Assembly (NCBI GenBank): GCA_017475035.1 | Contig: JAFVGK010000152.1 | Span: 1 to 64,000, forward strand | Direction: 5' to 3' | Origin: Blautia sp. | Lineage (GTDB): Bacteria; Bacillota; Clostridia; Lachnospirales; Lachnospiraceae | DNA: 64,000 nt | Part shown: positions 1 through 8,898 of the stretch, piece by piece | Layout of the letters: each line of letters begins with the position of its first letter | Position numbering within the stretch: the stretch's first letter is position 1 | Made by a program: the position numbers and the translations under genes | The notes under the pieces: generated by a model | The model's database searches: none | The model's input: the letters and a program-made list of their open reading frames with translations, nothing else | What the model was told of the DNA's origin: nothing

Positions 1-147
1 AAATGAGCGGATTCCGAGTGGCTGTAGGTTGCTGCATGCCAGTGGCATGCGTTTAGCAACGACCGAGCCGGGAGGCGAGACGCGAGAGCAGCTCCGCTGC
101 GAAGCGATCCGTAGAATCAGGCTTTTGTCGATGCAATCATCATATGA
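1..147 (-). repeat. Dispersed repeat family A, long copy
   Basis: Reads on the minus strand as the same sequence found at 7313-7408 and, in part, 40021-40084: ATGATTGCATCGACAAAA, then CCTGATTCTACGGATCGC, then GCAGCGGAGCTGCTCTCGC, ending near CGGAATCCGCTCATTT. This copy carries about 55 extra bases (roughly 30-83) that the 7.3-kb copy lacks, including the palindrome-like GCATGCCAGTGGCATGC. Its end overlaps the C-terminal end of the uvrA-like gene. No coding function seen. Confidence 0.75.
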
Positions 148-2623
148 ACTGTCCCGTCACGCTCTCGCTGCAGACTTTTATCTTTTCAGGCGTTCCACAG
201 GCTACTATCCTCCCGCCTTCCTCCCCGCCGCCTGGTCCCATATCAATGACATAATCCGCATTCCTGATCACATCAAGGTCATGCTCTATCACAACAACGG
301 TGGCACCATTGCTGATGAGTGACCGGAAAACTCCCAGAAGTGTTTTCACGTCCAACGGGTGAAGCCCGATTGTCGGTTCATCGAACACAAAAACAGAATC
401 CTCCTGTGTTCTTCCCATTTCGCTGGCCAGTTTCAGTCTCTGAGCTTCTCCCCCTGACAGGCTCGGTGTTTCTTCACCGAGGGTCAGGTACCCAAGGCCA
501 AGATCCTGCAGAACCTTCAGCCTCGGATAAACAGTTTTCATATCCCTGCAGAAAGCAATGGCGGTATTAACATCCATTTCCATCAGTTCCGGAAGGGACT
601 TTTCGATCCCGGACTTATTTGTATATTTTACTCTGTAAGCATCCCTGGAGTACCTTGATCCCTTGCACTCAGGGCAGGGAATATCCACATCCGGAAGAAA
701 CTGGACATCAAGACTGATCGAACCCGTCCCGTCACAGACAGGACAGCGCAGGCTCCCGGTGTTATAAGAAAAGTCCCCTGCTTTCCATCCCCTGTTCTTA
801 GATTCCTTGCTGCGGCCATAGATCTTACGCAATTCGTCGTGGACATTTGCATAGGTGGCAACGGTGGAACGTACATTGATGCCGATGGGAGAAGCGTCGA
901 TCAGCTTTACATGCAGGATGCCTTCCGCTTCTATCCAGGCAACATGATCCGGCATCTTTGTCCCCGCTGTCTTTGCCGCAAGACCCGGCACCAGGCTTTC
1001 CAGCACCATCGTCGTTTTTCCGGATCCGGACACTCCGGTTACCACAGTCAGCCTTCCTTTCGGGATGCTTACATCCAGCGGTTTTACAGTATGGAGCTGT
1101 GTCGTTCTCATCCGGATACATCCAGGCCCGAATATGCTGCATGGTTCTGTATGGCGATTCAGTCCTTCCGCTCCTGAAAGGAATGGTCCGATCATGGAAC
1201 CGGGGTCTGCCATTATCTCCTCAATCGTCCCTTCTGCAATCACTCTGCCGCCATCGGCCCCGGCCTTCGGCCCCATCTCTATCAGCCAGTCAGATTCTTT
1301 CAGGATCTGGGTATCATGATCCACAAGAAGGACGGAATTCCCGTCAGCAACCAGATCATGCATAACACCATTCAGCCCGACAATATTTGCCGGATGCAGC
1401 CCGATAGAAGGTTCATCAAGCACATAGAGCACGCCCGTTGTTCTGTTCCGCACAGCTCTTGCCAGCTGCATGCGCTGCCTTTCCCCCGTTGACAGCGTGG
1501 ATGCCGCCCTGTCCAATGTAAGATAGGAAAGCCCCAGGTCCATGAGCCGTTTTGCAACCGTCTGATAGGATTCGCAGATGCTCCTCGCCATAGGCTTCAT
1601 CTCATCGGGCATGGAATCCGGCACTTTGGAAACCCAGTCCAGGGAATCCGCCAGCGTCATGGCGCAGACCTGCGCAAGGGAGATACCCTTCACTTTTGGT
1701 GTGCGTGCTTTCTCTGAGAGCCTTGTTCCGCCACAGTCAGGACATACGGAAAGCCGCAGGAACTTCTCAACGCGCTTCATGCCCTTCTCATCCTTCACCT
1801 TTGACAGGGCATTTTCGACCGTATAGATTGCATTGAAATAGGTAAAGTCCATCTCTCCGGCAGCACCATTCGTCTGATTCTGATAGATCATATGGTGTTT
1901 GACTGCCGGACCATGGAAAACCAGATCCCGCTCTTTTTCTGTCAGTTCCCTGAAGGGCACATCAGTACGGACGCCAAGTTCCCTGGCGATATCTTTCATC
2001 AATGACCACATCAGTGTCTGCCAGGGCAATACTGCGCCTTCATCTATCGACAGTGACTCATCCGGAACCAGGGTGGATTCGTCCACCACATGAACAATTC
2101 CGGTCCCATCGCAGCGAGGGCACGCTCCTTGGCTGTTAAAGGCAAGCTCCTCCGCACCGGGTCCATAGAAATGAGCCCCGCACTCCGGGCATATCATCTC
2201 CTGCTCTGCAGCCACGGCCATGGAAGGCGGCAGGTAATGCCCGTTCGGACACCTGTGGCTTCCAAGCCGGGAAAACATTAATCGGAGACTGTTCAACAAC
2301 TCCGTACCAGTTCCGAAAGTGGATCGGATGCCGGGAATTGCCGGACGCTGATGAAGGGCAAGGGATGCGGGCACGTAAAGCACCTCATCCACATCTGCCT
2401 TTGCAGCCTGTGTCATCCGCCTCCTTGTATAAGTTGACAGGGACTCCAGATAGCGTCTGGAGCCTTCTGCATACAGTACGCCCAGGGCAAGGGAGGACTT
2501 TCCCGATCCTGAAACACCGGCTATCCCGACTATTCTGTTCAGCGGGATATCAACATCAATGTTCTTCAGATTATGAACCCTTGCACCGCGTATTTTTATC
2601 TTCTTAGGAATTTCATCCTGCAT
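140..2623 (-). CDS. UvrA2-type excinuclease ABC subunit A-like ATPase
   Basis: About 827 residues with two ABC ATPase modules, as in the DNA-damage recognition protein UvrA. Module one has a Walker A (GVSGSGKS, about residue 36), a zinc-binding CPNGH/CPEC region, a divergent signature STLSTGERQR and a Walker B LYVLDEPSIGLHP. Module two has VTGVSGSGKTT, CPVCDGTG...CPEC zinc ligands, the signature PSLSGGEAQR and VFVFDEPTIGLHP. It is shorter than housekeeping UvrA (about 940 residues), which fits the class II form that lacks the UvrB-binding part and is often linked to drug or DNA-damage tolerance. I chose the ATG at 2623 because GAAGGG lies 7 nt upstream. The C-terminus runs into a family A repeat. 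Family assignment is firm; the resistance role is inferred. Confidence 0.93.
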   Translation of the reverse strand: MQDEIPKKIKIRGARVHNLKNIDVDIPLNRIVGIAGVSGSGKSSLALGVLYAEGSRRYLESLSTYTRRRMTQAAKADVDEVLYVPASLALHQRPAIPGIRSTFGTGTELLNSLRLMFSRLGSHRCPNGHYLPPSMAVAAEQEMICPECGAHFYGPGAEELAFNSQGACPRCDGTGIVHVVDESTLVPDESLSIDEGAVLPWQTLMWSLMKDIARELGVRTDVPFRELTEKERDLVFHGPAVKHHMIYQNQTNGAAGEMDFTYFNAIYTVENALSKVKDEKGMKRVEKFLRLSVCPDCGGTRLSEKARTPKVKGISLAQVCAMTLADSLDWVSKVPDSMPDEMKPMARSICESYQTVAKRLMDLGLSYLTLDRAASTLSTGERQRMQLARAVRNRTTGVLYVLDEPSIGLHPANIVGLNGVMHDLVADGNSVLLVDHDTQILKESDWLIEMGPKAGADGGRVIAEGTIEEIMADPGSMIGPFLSGAEGLNRHTEPCSIFGPGCIRMRTTQLHTVKPLDVSIPKGRLTVVTGVSGSGKTTMVLESLVPGLAAKTAGTKMPDHVAWIEAEGILHVKLIDASPIGINVRSTVATYANVHDELRKIYGRSKESKNRGWKAGDFSYNTGSLRCPVCDGTGSISLDVQFLPDVDIPCPECKGSRYSRDAYRVKYTNKSGIEKSLPELMEMDVNTAIAFCRDMKTVYPRLKVLQDLGLGYLTLGEETPSLSGGEAQRLKLASEMGRTQEDSVFVFDEPTIGLHPLDVKTLLGVFRSLISNGATVVVIEHDLDVIRNADYVIDMGPGGGEEGGRIVACGTPEKIKVCSESVTGQFI

Positions 2624-2627
2624 TGAT

Positions 2628-2773
2628 TTACCCTTCAAGCACATACTTCTCTATTACAGTCTCATCCACAAATCCTGACTTCAGCTCGCCCAGCCTTGCA
2701 TAGTGCGGCTGTCTGCCATGTGCGTCCAATGCGTCGCATCACGCCATTTCTCAACCTGAAGCAGCTCGTCACT
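2628..2773 (-). pseudogene. Remnant of antibiotic-biosynthesis-monooxygenase (ABM/YgiN-like) protein
   Basis: The minus strand encodes LLQVEKWRDATHWTHMADS in one frame and, after a frameshift near 2687, ARLGELKSGFVDETVIEKY to a stop at 2628-2630, four bases before the uvrA-like ATG. Together these resemble the C-terminal half of a putative quinol monooxygenase (E-K-W...H-x4-H...L...E-x-Y). The N-terminal half is not recognisable upstream, so the gene is truncated as well as frameshifted. Its position suggests a former operon partner of the downstream gene. The family call rests on motif memory only. Confidence 0.45.
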
Positions 2774-2951
2774 ACCGTCAGATCTCCTCCCTTCGTTCTA
2801 AGCTTATGGTAAGTGTACATCCCAGAAGCTCCCGTAGGCTTTGCCCCGTTTCATACGGCGGCGTGAGATATCCTCCGGGTTGGTACAGGTGTCTGTCATG
2901 CCTGAACCGTGTTTTTCCCGATGTGGTATTTTCCCGTCACTGCCTCGATTC
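2774..2951. other. Short non-coding stretch between remnant and methyltransferase gene
   Basis: No intact gene. The minus strand has short open stretches (for example MRIEAVTGKYHIGKNTVQA ending about 2900) that may be further decay products of a lost gene. No hairpin terminator stands out. Confidence 0.3.
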
Positions 2952-3740
2952 TCATTTAATCCCTGTCAAAACCGCCGAACCTGACAGTCCCATCCAGCCC
3001 GCTTCTGATTTCTCCATGAATTTTCCATTTGTCGTATCAATCAGCTCAACTTTCCTGTATCCCATATCCTCCAGCTTTTTGACAAAGGATTGCATGTCGC
3101 CATACTTTGCTTTCGAAAAGATATCATGAAGAGCAAAGGTTCCTCCTTTCTTCAGGGTCCGCAGAGTTTCAAGAAGGTATGCCTGCCGGTCACCGGGAAT
3201 ATTATGATAGACATAATTGCTGGTCACCGCATCAAACGTTTCATCCGCAAAGTCCAGATGTATGGCATCCCCCTGCCGGAAACTGACGTTGCTCACGCCC
3301 TCCGCTTTCGCATTTTTCTCACACAAAGACCTGCTGAAGGATGCATACTCCTTCCCCCAGCGGTCGATTCCGATCACTTCGGCTTTCGGGTTTCTCTTTG
3401 CCACAGCGATTGACAGAGCTCCGCTGCCACACCCGACATCGAGGATTTTTCCGCCATCAAGGCTGGTAATATAAGCGGCTGTTCCATCGATGATCTGTTT
3501 TGACATCTGACGCTTCCCGTTGTAATCAAACGCCCTGTAAAGCACCCGGCACCAGACTGTCACGCCAAGCAGAAGAACCGTGAGAACTGAAAACAGCACA
3601 GTCAGTACCGTCTTCAGGATTCCCGGTGAAATGAAACCCGCGCAGCCGATCATCAATGTGACAGCCAGTGCGGCAATTGTCCCTCCAAGAAACCCGCAGA
3701 CCATACCCTTTGGCATCCAGTTTTTATAATCCGGTTTCAT
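2952..3740 (-). CDS. Membrane-anchored class I SAM-dependent methyltransferase
   Basis: About 262 residues. Two hydrophobic segments near residues 12-34 and 43-65 anchor the protein, followed by a Rossmann methyltransferase domain with motif I ILDVGCGSGALS, an acidic ribose-binding region (VIGID), a GDAIHLDF motif and a post-motif aromatic region SNYVYHNIPG. It transfers a methyl group from S-adenosylmethionine to an unknown substrate, probably at the membrane face. ATG at 3740 is preferred over an upstream ATG at 3782 because AGAGGGGAAAG sits at proper spacing. It stands alone between the uvrA region and a GNAT gene. The substrate cannot be inferred. Confidence 0.85.
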   Translation of the reverse strand: MKPDYKNWMPKGMVCGFLGGTIAALAVTLMIGCAGFISPGILKTVLTVLFSVLTVLLLGVTVWCRVLYRAFDYNGKRQMSKQIIDGTAAYITSLDGGKILDVGCGSGALSIAVAKRNPKAEVIGIDRWGKEYASFSRSLCEKNAKAEGVSNVSFRQGDAIHLDFADETFDAVTSNYVYHNIPGDRQAYLLETLRTLKKGGTFALHDIFSKAKYGDMQSFVKKLEDMGYRKVELIDTTNGKFMEKSEAGWMGLSGSAVLTGIK

Positions 3741-3878
3741 ATTGATCTTTCCCCTCTTTCTGTCATCAGTCAAACTGGACATCAGCTCGACAACCGCAAT
3801 GTGGTTAGTTGCTTCAAACTCATATTATATACAACTTTCCGCAGATGACAAGAGGCAAATTGCATAATTTATTCTTTC

Positions 3879-4283
3879 TCAGCAGTTCAGCGACTTCACC
3901 ATAACCCGTTCATTCAAGACTTCGTACCCAAATTTCCGATATAGGTCATGAGCGTCTCTTGTTATCAGAATTCCACGAAGACCGGTGTATTCAGGCAGGG
4001 ATTCTATATATGAGACCAGCGCCGTCCCCAGTCCCATATGCTGATATTCTGTATCAATGATAACATCGCAGAGGTAATAGGTCGTGGCATAATCACTGAT
4101 GACTCTTGCAAAGCCGACCAGTTTATCTTCATCTTCAAGATATACTCCGTAACACGATGAGTTTTGCATGGACTTTTCGATTTGCTCTCTTGAGCGCTTA
4201 TCAGCCCAATAGGTCATCCTGAGGATCCTGATGACGTCATCAAGGTTCATTTTTTCCGCTCCATCAACGATCCTGTAGTTCAT
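3879..4283 (-). CDS. GNAT family N-acetyltransferase (134 aa)
   Basis: A single compact GNAT domain that moves an acetyl group from acetyl-CoA to an amine. The acetyl-CoA-binding region reads CDVIIDTEYQHMGLGTALV (about residues 70-90), with the Q/R-x-x-G-x-G/A pyrophosphate loop in the form HMGLGTA. The C-terminal strand DLYRKFGYEV is typical. GGAAG lies about 9 nt before the ATG. Convergent or divergent partners give no hint of the substrate; it is a free-standing gene upstream of the hybrid kinase terminator region. Family call strong, substrate unknown. Confidence 0.88.
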   Translation of the reverse strand: MNYRIVDGAEKMNLDDVIRILRMTYWADKRSREQIEKSMQNSSCYGVYLEDEDKLVGFARVISDYATTYYLCDVIIDTEYQHMGLGTALVSYIESLPEYTGLRGILITRDAHDLYRKFGYEVLNERVMVKSLNC

Positions 4284-4463
4284 TCCTCATACTTCCTTTC
4301 TGTGCATAAGATAAATGCTGACGTTTCCGGTTCCCTTTCGTTTCCTGATATCGCGTCACAGCGGGCGTTATTTAGAACTATGCTTCTTCGAGTCAACGGA
4401 GAAGGGATACGATGTGTTTTCATTCAGACGAGCCGGATGTAAAGTTAAATTTTTGCACAGATC

Positions 4464-6920
4464 CTAATGGTTCAGAAGCCCTTCCAATGTTTCAAATAAA
4501 ACGTCCGGGTCCACCGGTTTGCTCAAGTGCGCATTCAGACCTGCCTGCATACTGCGCTGAACATCCTCATCAAAGGCATTTGCCGTTAACGCTATGATGG
4601 GAACGCTCTTTGCATCAAATCTGTTGATAGCCCTGATTCTCCGGCTGGCTTCCAGCCCGTCCATTTCAGGCATCCGCATATCCATCAGAACAGCATCGTA
4701 ATAGCCCTCTTCATGTTCCTCAAACATTTCTACAGCAATACGACCGTTTTCTGCGTGGTCCACCTGTATCTCACGCATGGAGAGCACCATTATCATAATT
4801 TCTGCGTTTACTGAGATATCTTCCGCCAACAGTACTCTACGGCATCTGAGATCCGCCGTTTTCCGTACAAGCTCCGCATTCTTCTTTTTGAAAGCCTCCC
4901 TGAACTCATCAAGTACCGTCCCGGCGAAGAGCGGTTTCGCAGCAAACGTGTCCACACCTGCCGCCTTGGCTTCACCCGTAATTTCATCCCAGTTATACGA
5001 GGTAAGAATGACCACCGGCGTTTCGCTGCCCACGGCAGCTCGAATCTGTCGGGTCGTTTCTATGCCGTCCATGTCAGGCATGCGCCAATCTACCAGGATC
5101 AGGTTATAGGGCTCACGTCTGGCATGGCGGACTTTCACCATCTGCAGCCCATCTTCTCCAGACAACGCCTTTTCACAATTCACACCCACCTGGCCAAGTA
5201 CAAGCCGGGCATGTTCACATGCAATCGGATCATCATCAATCACCAATACGCACAGTTCATGGGGCCGTAAAATATTTCCCTCTTCCCCAATGTTTTTATG
5301 ATCGCTGTCGATCAGCGTGACCGTGACAGTAAATGTCGTTCCTTTTTGCTTTTCACTTTCTACTGAAATCGTTCCGTTCATCAGCTCAACGAAGCTCTTG
5401 GTGATGGCCATGCCCAGACCTGTGCTTCCAAAGCGATTTGTGCTGGAGGAATCCTCCTGACTGAATGCATCGAACAGTTTAGGAAGATACTCCTGGCTCA
5501 TCCCGATTCCGGTATCGCTGATGATAAAGCGCAGCGTGGATCTTCCGTCGAATTGCGCAATGTTTTCCACAATAAACCTGACGGTACCGCCTGACGGTGT
5601 AAACTTGACTGCGTTTCCAAGGATATTGATCATAATCTGCCGCAGCTTTATGTCATCGCCAATATAATAACCATCGACCGCGCCTTTTACAAGGCATTCA
5701 TATTCAATGCCCTTGTCTCTGCACTGGCCGCTTATAATCGTATTGACCTGGGCCAGCGTCTTAGCGAAAGAAAACTCTTCCGTCTTCACGTTTATACGAC
5801 CGGATTCGATGCGGCTCATGTCAAGAATATCGTTGATTATGCTGAGCAGATGCTGAGCTGACATCCCGATCTTCTCAACATGCTCTCGTGTCGTTTCAGA
5901 TATTCCGTGATCATTCAATATGATCCGGTCCAAACCGATGATCGCGTTCATCGGAGTGCGAATTTCATGGCTCATATTGGACAGAAAAGCTGTTTTTGCT
6001 TTGTTAGCCTGATTAGCCTCTTCCAGCGCGATACTCAGCGATTCCCGCTGTCGTGCCAGTTCCCGCATCATTTCCTTTTGGTCGGTGATGTCTATAAACA
6101 CGCCTATATACGTTATAGGCGACCCATTCGGACGGCGTATGGGTTTGCCGACAGCTCGATACCAACGATATCCGCTGTTTTTCGTCAACAGACGATATTC
6201 TACATCATATGTCTTCTGTCCTGTATAGTCGGAGATCGTTTCGTTATACTCATTCAGTACGTGGTCTTTGTCATCGGGATGCAGCAGGCCGGACCAGGAT
6301 TCCAGTACGTCAGGAAAGTCCTCCGCGCTATGATACCCGAGCATTCTTCGGAATTCGTCGCTCCAGCTGACCTTGACCATCTCGCCTGGTTCATCAAAAT
6401 CCATTGTCCATTTGCCGGATCCGAGCATTTCATGAATGGTGTCGAGAGACGCGACTTCGTTTTGCAATGCAACGTACAGAGCATCATGTTCCTTCTGTTG
6501 GGTTATGTCTATAGTCACGCCTCTATACTGCATCGGCCTGCCTTCAGGATCCCGGGACAATATTCCCATGCTGCGATACCACCGGATCGAGCCGTCCTTT
6601 CTGCAAAAGCGAAAATCATGACCCGTTGTGCTCATGGTTTTTTCATCATAAGCGCTGGCGTTCAAATCACTAAAGAGATTATCCCTGTCTTCCGGACAGA
6701 TACCCCGCACAAATGATTCTATTTCATTCGGAAAATCACTTTGGTCACTATAACCCATCAGCCTGCGGAAGCCATCGCCCCATTGCACAGATGCCACGGA
6801 GCCATCCGGCGCATAGTTGATGGCCCAGCTTCCCGCCTTCGTCAGATCGGTAAGAAGCCGGATCGTTGCGGCCTGTTCTTCTATTATTTGACTGTCCTTT
6901 TCAGTGTTTATCCAAGACAT
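4464..6920 (-). CDS. Soluble hybrid sensor histidine kinase with two PAS and two receiver domains
   Basis: 818 residues. In order: PAS/PAC one (about 25-145, ending DITQQKE), PAS/PAC two (about 165-285, ending DITDQKE), a short coiled linker, HisKA with phospho-acceptor His in SHEIRTPMNAIIG (about 320), HATPase_c with DTGIGMS and GLGMAI, then two receiver domains with phosphoacceptor Asp in ILVDWRMPDMDG and VLMDMRMPEMDG. No transmembrane segment is visible, so sensing is likely cytoplasmic through PAS ligands. No HPt domain or partner regulator lies next to it, so the phosphorelay endpoint is elsewhere. RBS AGGGAGCC precedes the ATG. Paralogous in output half to the membrane hybrid kinase at 41.6-43.2 kb. 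Confidence 0.94.
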   Translation of the reverse strand: MSWINTEKDSQIIEEQAATIRLLTDLTKAGSWAINYAPDGSVASVQWGDGFRRLMGYSDQSDFPNEIESFVRGICPEDRDNLFSDLNASAYDEKTMSTTGHDFRFCRKDGSIRWYRSMGILSRDPEGRPMQYRGVTIDITQQKEHDALYVALQNEVASLDTIHEMLGSGKWTMDFDEPGEMVKVSWSDEFRRMLGYHSAEDFPDVLESWSGLLHPDDKDHVLNEYNETISDYTGQKTYDVEYRLLTKNSGYRWYRAVGKPIRRPNGSPITYIGVFIDITDQKEMMRELARQRESLSIALEEANQANKAKTAFLSNMSHEIRTPMNAIIGLDRIILNDHGISETTREHVEKIGMSAQHLLSIINDILDMSRIESGRINVKTEEFSFAKTLAQVNTIISGQCRDKGIEYECLVKGAVDGYYIGDDIKLRQIMINILGNAVKFTPSGGTVRFIVENIAQFDGRSTLRFIISDTGIGMSQEYLPKLFDAFSQEDSSSTNRFGSTGLGMAITKSFVELMNGTISVESEKQKGTTFTVTVTLIDSDHKNIGEEGNILRPHELCVLVIDDDPIACEHARLVLGQVGVNCEKALSGEDGLQMVKVRHARREPYNLILVDWRMPDMDGIETTRQIRAAVGSETPVVILTSYNWDEITGEAKAAGVDTFAAKPLFAGTVLDEFREAFKKKNAELVRKTADLRCRRVLLAEDISVNAEIMIMVLSMREIQVDHAENGRIAVEMFEEHEEGYYDAVLMDMRMPEMDGLEASRRIRAINRFDAKSVPIIALTANAFDEDVQRSMQAGLNAHLSKPVDPDVLFETLEGLLNH

Positions 6921-6983
6921 AAAAGGCTCCCTTCATCCAGGTCGGCTTAAGCTGTACATTTTTTTGTCATTCAGGAAAGTATC

Positions 6984-7199
6984 TCAGCCCTTATCCCGCT
7001 TTTCATAGACAAGCTTGATATCATAGCCGAGCTCATCCAGCATCTTAATGAAGGTCTTGTTGACGATCTGTTCCCGTCCCTTGGTGATACGGTTCACATA
7101 TGAAAGAGTGACACCAACTTTCCCGGCAACCTCCGTCTGCGTCAAACCACTTTCTATCAATCGCATTTTCAGATCCATTTCTATGTTGTTCCGGAGCAT
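6984..7199 (-). CDS. Small Xre/Cro-type helix-turn-helix regulator
   Basis: About 71 residues consisting almost entirely of an HTH_3 fold: LKMRLIESGLTQTEVAGKV then VTLSYVNRITKGRE, where the recognition helix is VTLSYVNRI. It would bind a DNA operator as a dimer. I prefer the ATG at 7199 since GAGAGG lies 7 nt upstream; the ATG at 7205 has the site too close. It lies 60 bp upstream of the hybrid kinase on the same strand, so it may share a transcript with it. Target unknown. Confidence 0.8.
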   Translation of the reverse strand: MLRNNIEMDLKMRLIESGLTQTEVAGKVGVTLSYVNRITKGREQIVNKTFIKMLDELGYDIKLVYEKRDKG

Positions 7200-7288
7200 A
7201 TCCATACCTCTCGCATAAATCAATCTATAGCTTGATAAGTATAGCACGATCCTCTATCAGTTTCTACCTTGTAAAAGTAAAGATTTGT

Positions 7289-7408
7289 AGAATCAGGCTT
7301 TTCTCGATGCAATCATAATGATTGCATCGACAAAAGCCTGATTCTACGGATCGCTTCGCAGCGGAGCTGCTCTCGCGATCCTACAGCCACTCGGAATCCG
7401 CTCATTTT
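7289..7408. repeat. Dispersed repeat family A, inverted double copy
   Basis: Begins with an inverted repeat: AGAATCAGGCTTTTCTCGATGCAATCAT (first 20 shown in family at 118-147) immediately faced by its reverse complement at 7317-7346, then the family body CGGATCGCTTCGCAGCGGA through CGGAATCCGCTCATTT. Opposite orientation to the copy at 1-147, so the two bracket the first 7.3 kb as inverted repeats. Confidence 0.75.
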
Positions 7409-7436
7409 GCACAGAAAGATTTGCAAAGTTAAGTAT

Positions 7437-7537
7437 AAATAGTGCAAAATGGCTACTTCCTCGTGTCTGTGGGCGACCCAATCTCATGCAAAAATGAGCG
7501 AGCTCATTTTTGCATGACCTTTTGTCGCCTGAATCAT
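7437..7537. repeat. 101-bp direct repeat, left copy (family B)
   Basis: By eye identical over 101 bases to 8772-8872. Contains a 34-base perfect palindrome (7484-7517; arm TCATGCAAAAATGAGC, loop GA) and ends CCTTTTGTCGCCTGAATCAT, a tail also present at 40.1, 43.3 and 63.4 kb. Together with the right copy it brackets a GNAT gene. Confidence 0.85.
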
Positions 7538-7848
7538 CATAATATTTTCTAATAGGATAGAGGGAGGCCTGTCCGACCTCTACCCTCCGGCGGGACGGCG
7601 TTCGCCGACAGGCGAAATATTACATTACGCCGTCCCTGCCATAAAAAATATACGGCATCCGGAAGTTACCCTCCGAATACCGTAATTATACTGCTTTTAG
7701 CTGTAAGAACTTTTCACTGTCCAGCTGTTTCAGTTCTTACGTTCTTTCCAGACAGCACTGCAGTTCGTCATACAGATTCGCATCGTTTTCCATGACACTC
7801 CTGACTGGGTTATACGCTCTTGCCTTTGCCACGGAAAGATCGGAGCAA
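7538..7848. other. Non-coding stretch with two hairpins
   Basis: Contains a hairpin at about 7592-7637 (GGGACGGCGT...ACGCCGTCCC) and the terminator at 7641-7684. Between 7741 and 7848 the minus strand is open and could encode up to 18 residues from an internal ATG, but no start signal supports it. Confidence 0.4.
7641..7684 (-). terminator. Rho-independent terminator after GNAT gene
   Basis: Arms TACGGCATCCGGA (7651-7663) and TCCGAATACCGTA (7672-7684) pair with one mismatch; on the minus strand the hairpin is followed by TATATTTTTTAT. Correctly placed to end the transcript of the 7849-8610 gene. Confidence 0.7.
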
Positions 7849-8610
7849 TCAATGTGTCCTTTCCTCTCCCGACACCTCGTATACCATATATTCATGATCA
7901 TATTCATATCCCAGCTTTTCCGCCAGATGAACCGAGTGCATATTCTGGGCATCCCAACTTGGATACAAGCCTTCGTCAAGGCATCGCAAGATCAACGCGG
8001 CAGAAGCGGCAGTCGCCAGTCCTTTTCTGCGTTCTTCCTCTACCGTATCAACCTCTATCTCGATCCCTTCATTGTATCTTGTATAAGAGGATGCCCCGGC
8101 GACAATTCTCCCAGACTTCATGACAACCACACCTCTGCCGATATCCAGATATTTTTCTTTGCTCTCAAATGATGAAACGAAATCTCTTGTCACCGGATCT
8201 GACAGGCACATATCATAGATATTTTCATCAATGTCTTTTAATTCGTAACCTTCCGGCAGCCTGTCCATCAATTTATGTAACAGGTCTTTGTCAAACTTTG
8301 TATCCTTTTTGATGGCATACCGCGACATCTTCTTCGCATCCGGGAAGCAGGCCTCAATACAGTCTGCCCATTTTTCATTCTGCGGCGTCATAATAACAAA
8401 ACCATCAGGCTTATGCCTGACAAGTTCCTTATCCGGCAATCCGGCATAGAATGCAAAACATCCTGCATATGCCATCGCCGATACCGGGGAATCCAGTTCA
8501 GTAACAAATATTTTCCCCATGACTTTTTGAAGACAGGAATAGATCATCGTTTCATTCCACCCTTCGAAAACAGGTTTAACTATAGATGTATCTGCCAGTT
8601 CGTATAACAA
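7849..8610 (-). CDS. GNAT-family acetyltransferase, two-lobed (about 253 aa)
   Basis: The C-terminal lobe is a GNAT fold: GIEIEVDTVEEERRKGLAT has the R-R-K-G-L-A acetyl-CoA loop, followed by AQNMHSVHLAEKLGYEYD. The N-terminal 130 residues resemble the accessory lobe of the PF12746-type GNAT proteins. Start is TTG at 8610, supported by AGGAGG nine bases upstream; no better ATG exists. The gene and its terminator sit between two identical 101-bp repeats, which suggests movement or duplication as a unit. Acyl acceptor unknown; resistance or metabolite acetylation are both possible. Confidence 0.82.
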   Translation of the reverse strand: MLYELADTSIVKPVFEGWNETMIYSCLQKVMGKIFVTELDSPVSAMAYAGCFAFYAGLPDKELVRHKPDGFVIMTPQNEKWADCIEACFPDAKKMSRYAIKKDTKFDKDLLHKLMDRLPEGYELKDIDENIYDMCLSDPVTRDFVSSFESKEKYLDIGRGVVVMKSGRIVAGASSYTRYNEGIEIEVDTVEEERRKGLATAASAALILRCLDEGLYPSWDAQNMHSVHLAEKLGYEYDHEYMVYEVSGEERTH

Positions 8611-8668
8611 CTTTCAATACCTCCTGTGCTTTTCCTTTCGTCCAAATCAGTGAATTTCCGGACGAAAA

Positions 8669-8746
8669 CTATTTGCTGTCCGCACGAACAAAAAATGTGC
8701 TTCTGCCCGAACCTTTTCTGATGGTAAGTCCTTCCTCATTAAGCAT
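8669..8746 (-). pseudogene. Short ORF, likely 3' remnant of a truncated gene
   Basis: The minus strand is open from the repeat boundary at about 8765 to a stop at 8669. It encodes GVKKMLNEEGLTIRKGSGR then STFFVRADSK. It could start at ATG 8746 (25 residues) or be the tail of a gene interrupted by the adjacent 101-bp repeat. Not recognised as a family. Confidence 0.3.
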
Positions 8747-8771
8747 CTTCTTCACACCTTTTTTTTAAGAA

Positions 8772-8872
8772 AAATAGTGCAAAATGGCTACTTCCTCGTG
8801 TCTGTGGGCGACCCAATCTCATGCAAAAATGAGCGAGCTCATTTTTGCATGACCTTTTGTCGCCTGAATCAT
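8772..8872. repeat. 101-bp direct repeat, right copy (family B)
   Basis: Identical by eye to 7437-7537, same orientation, 1335 bp away. Palindrome arm TCATGCAAAAATGAGC repeats at 8819-8852. The right end lies 27 bp from the stop codon of the amidohydrolase gene. Confidence 0.85.
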
Positions 8873-8898
8873 ATCATCGCTCCGTGTATCAGTCAGCC

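Noticed and set aside
5880-6716. 278-residue plus-strand open frame
   Set aside because: Antisense to the PAS region of the hybrid kinase, no start signal or known domain.
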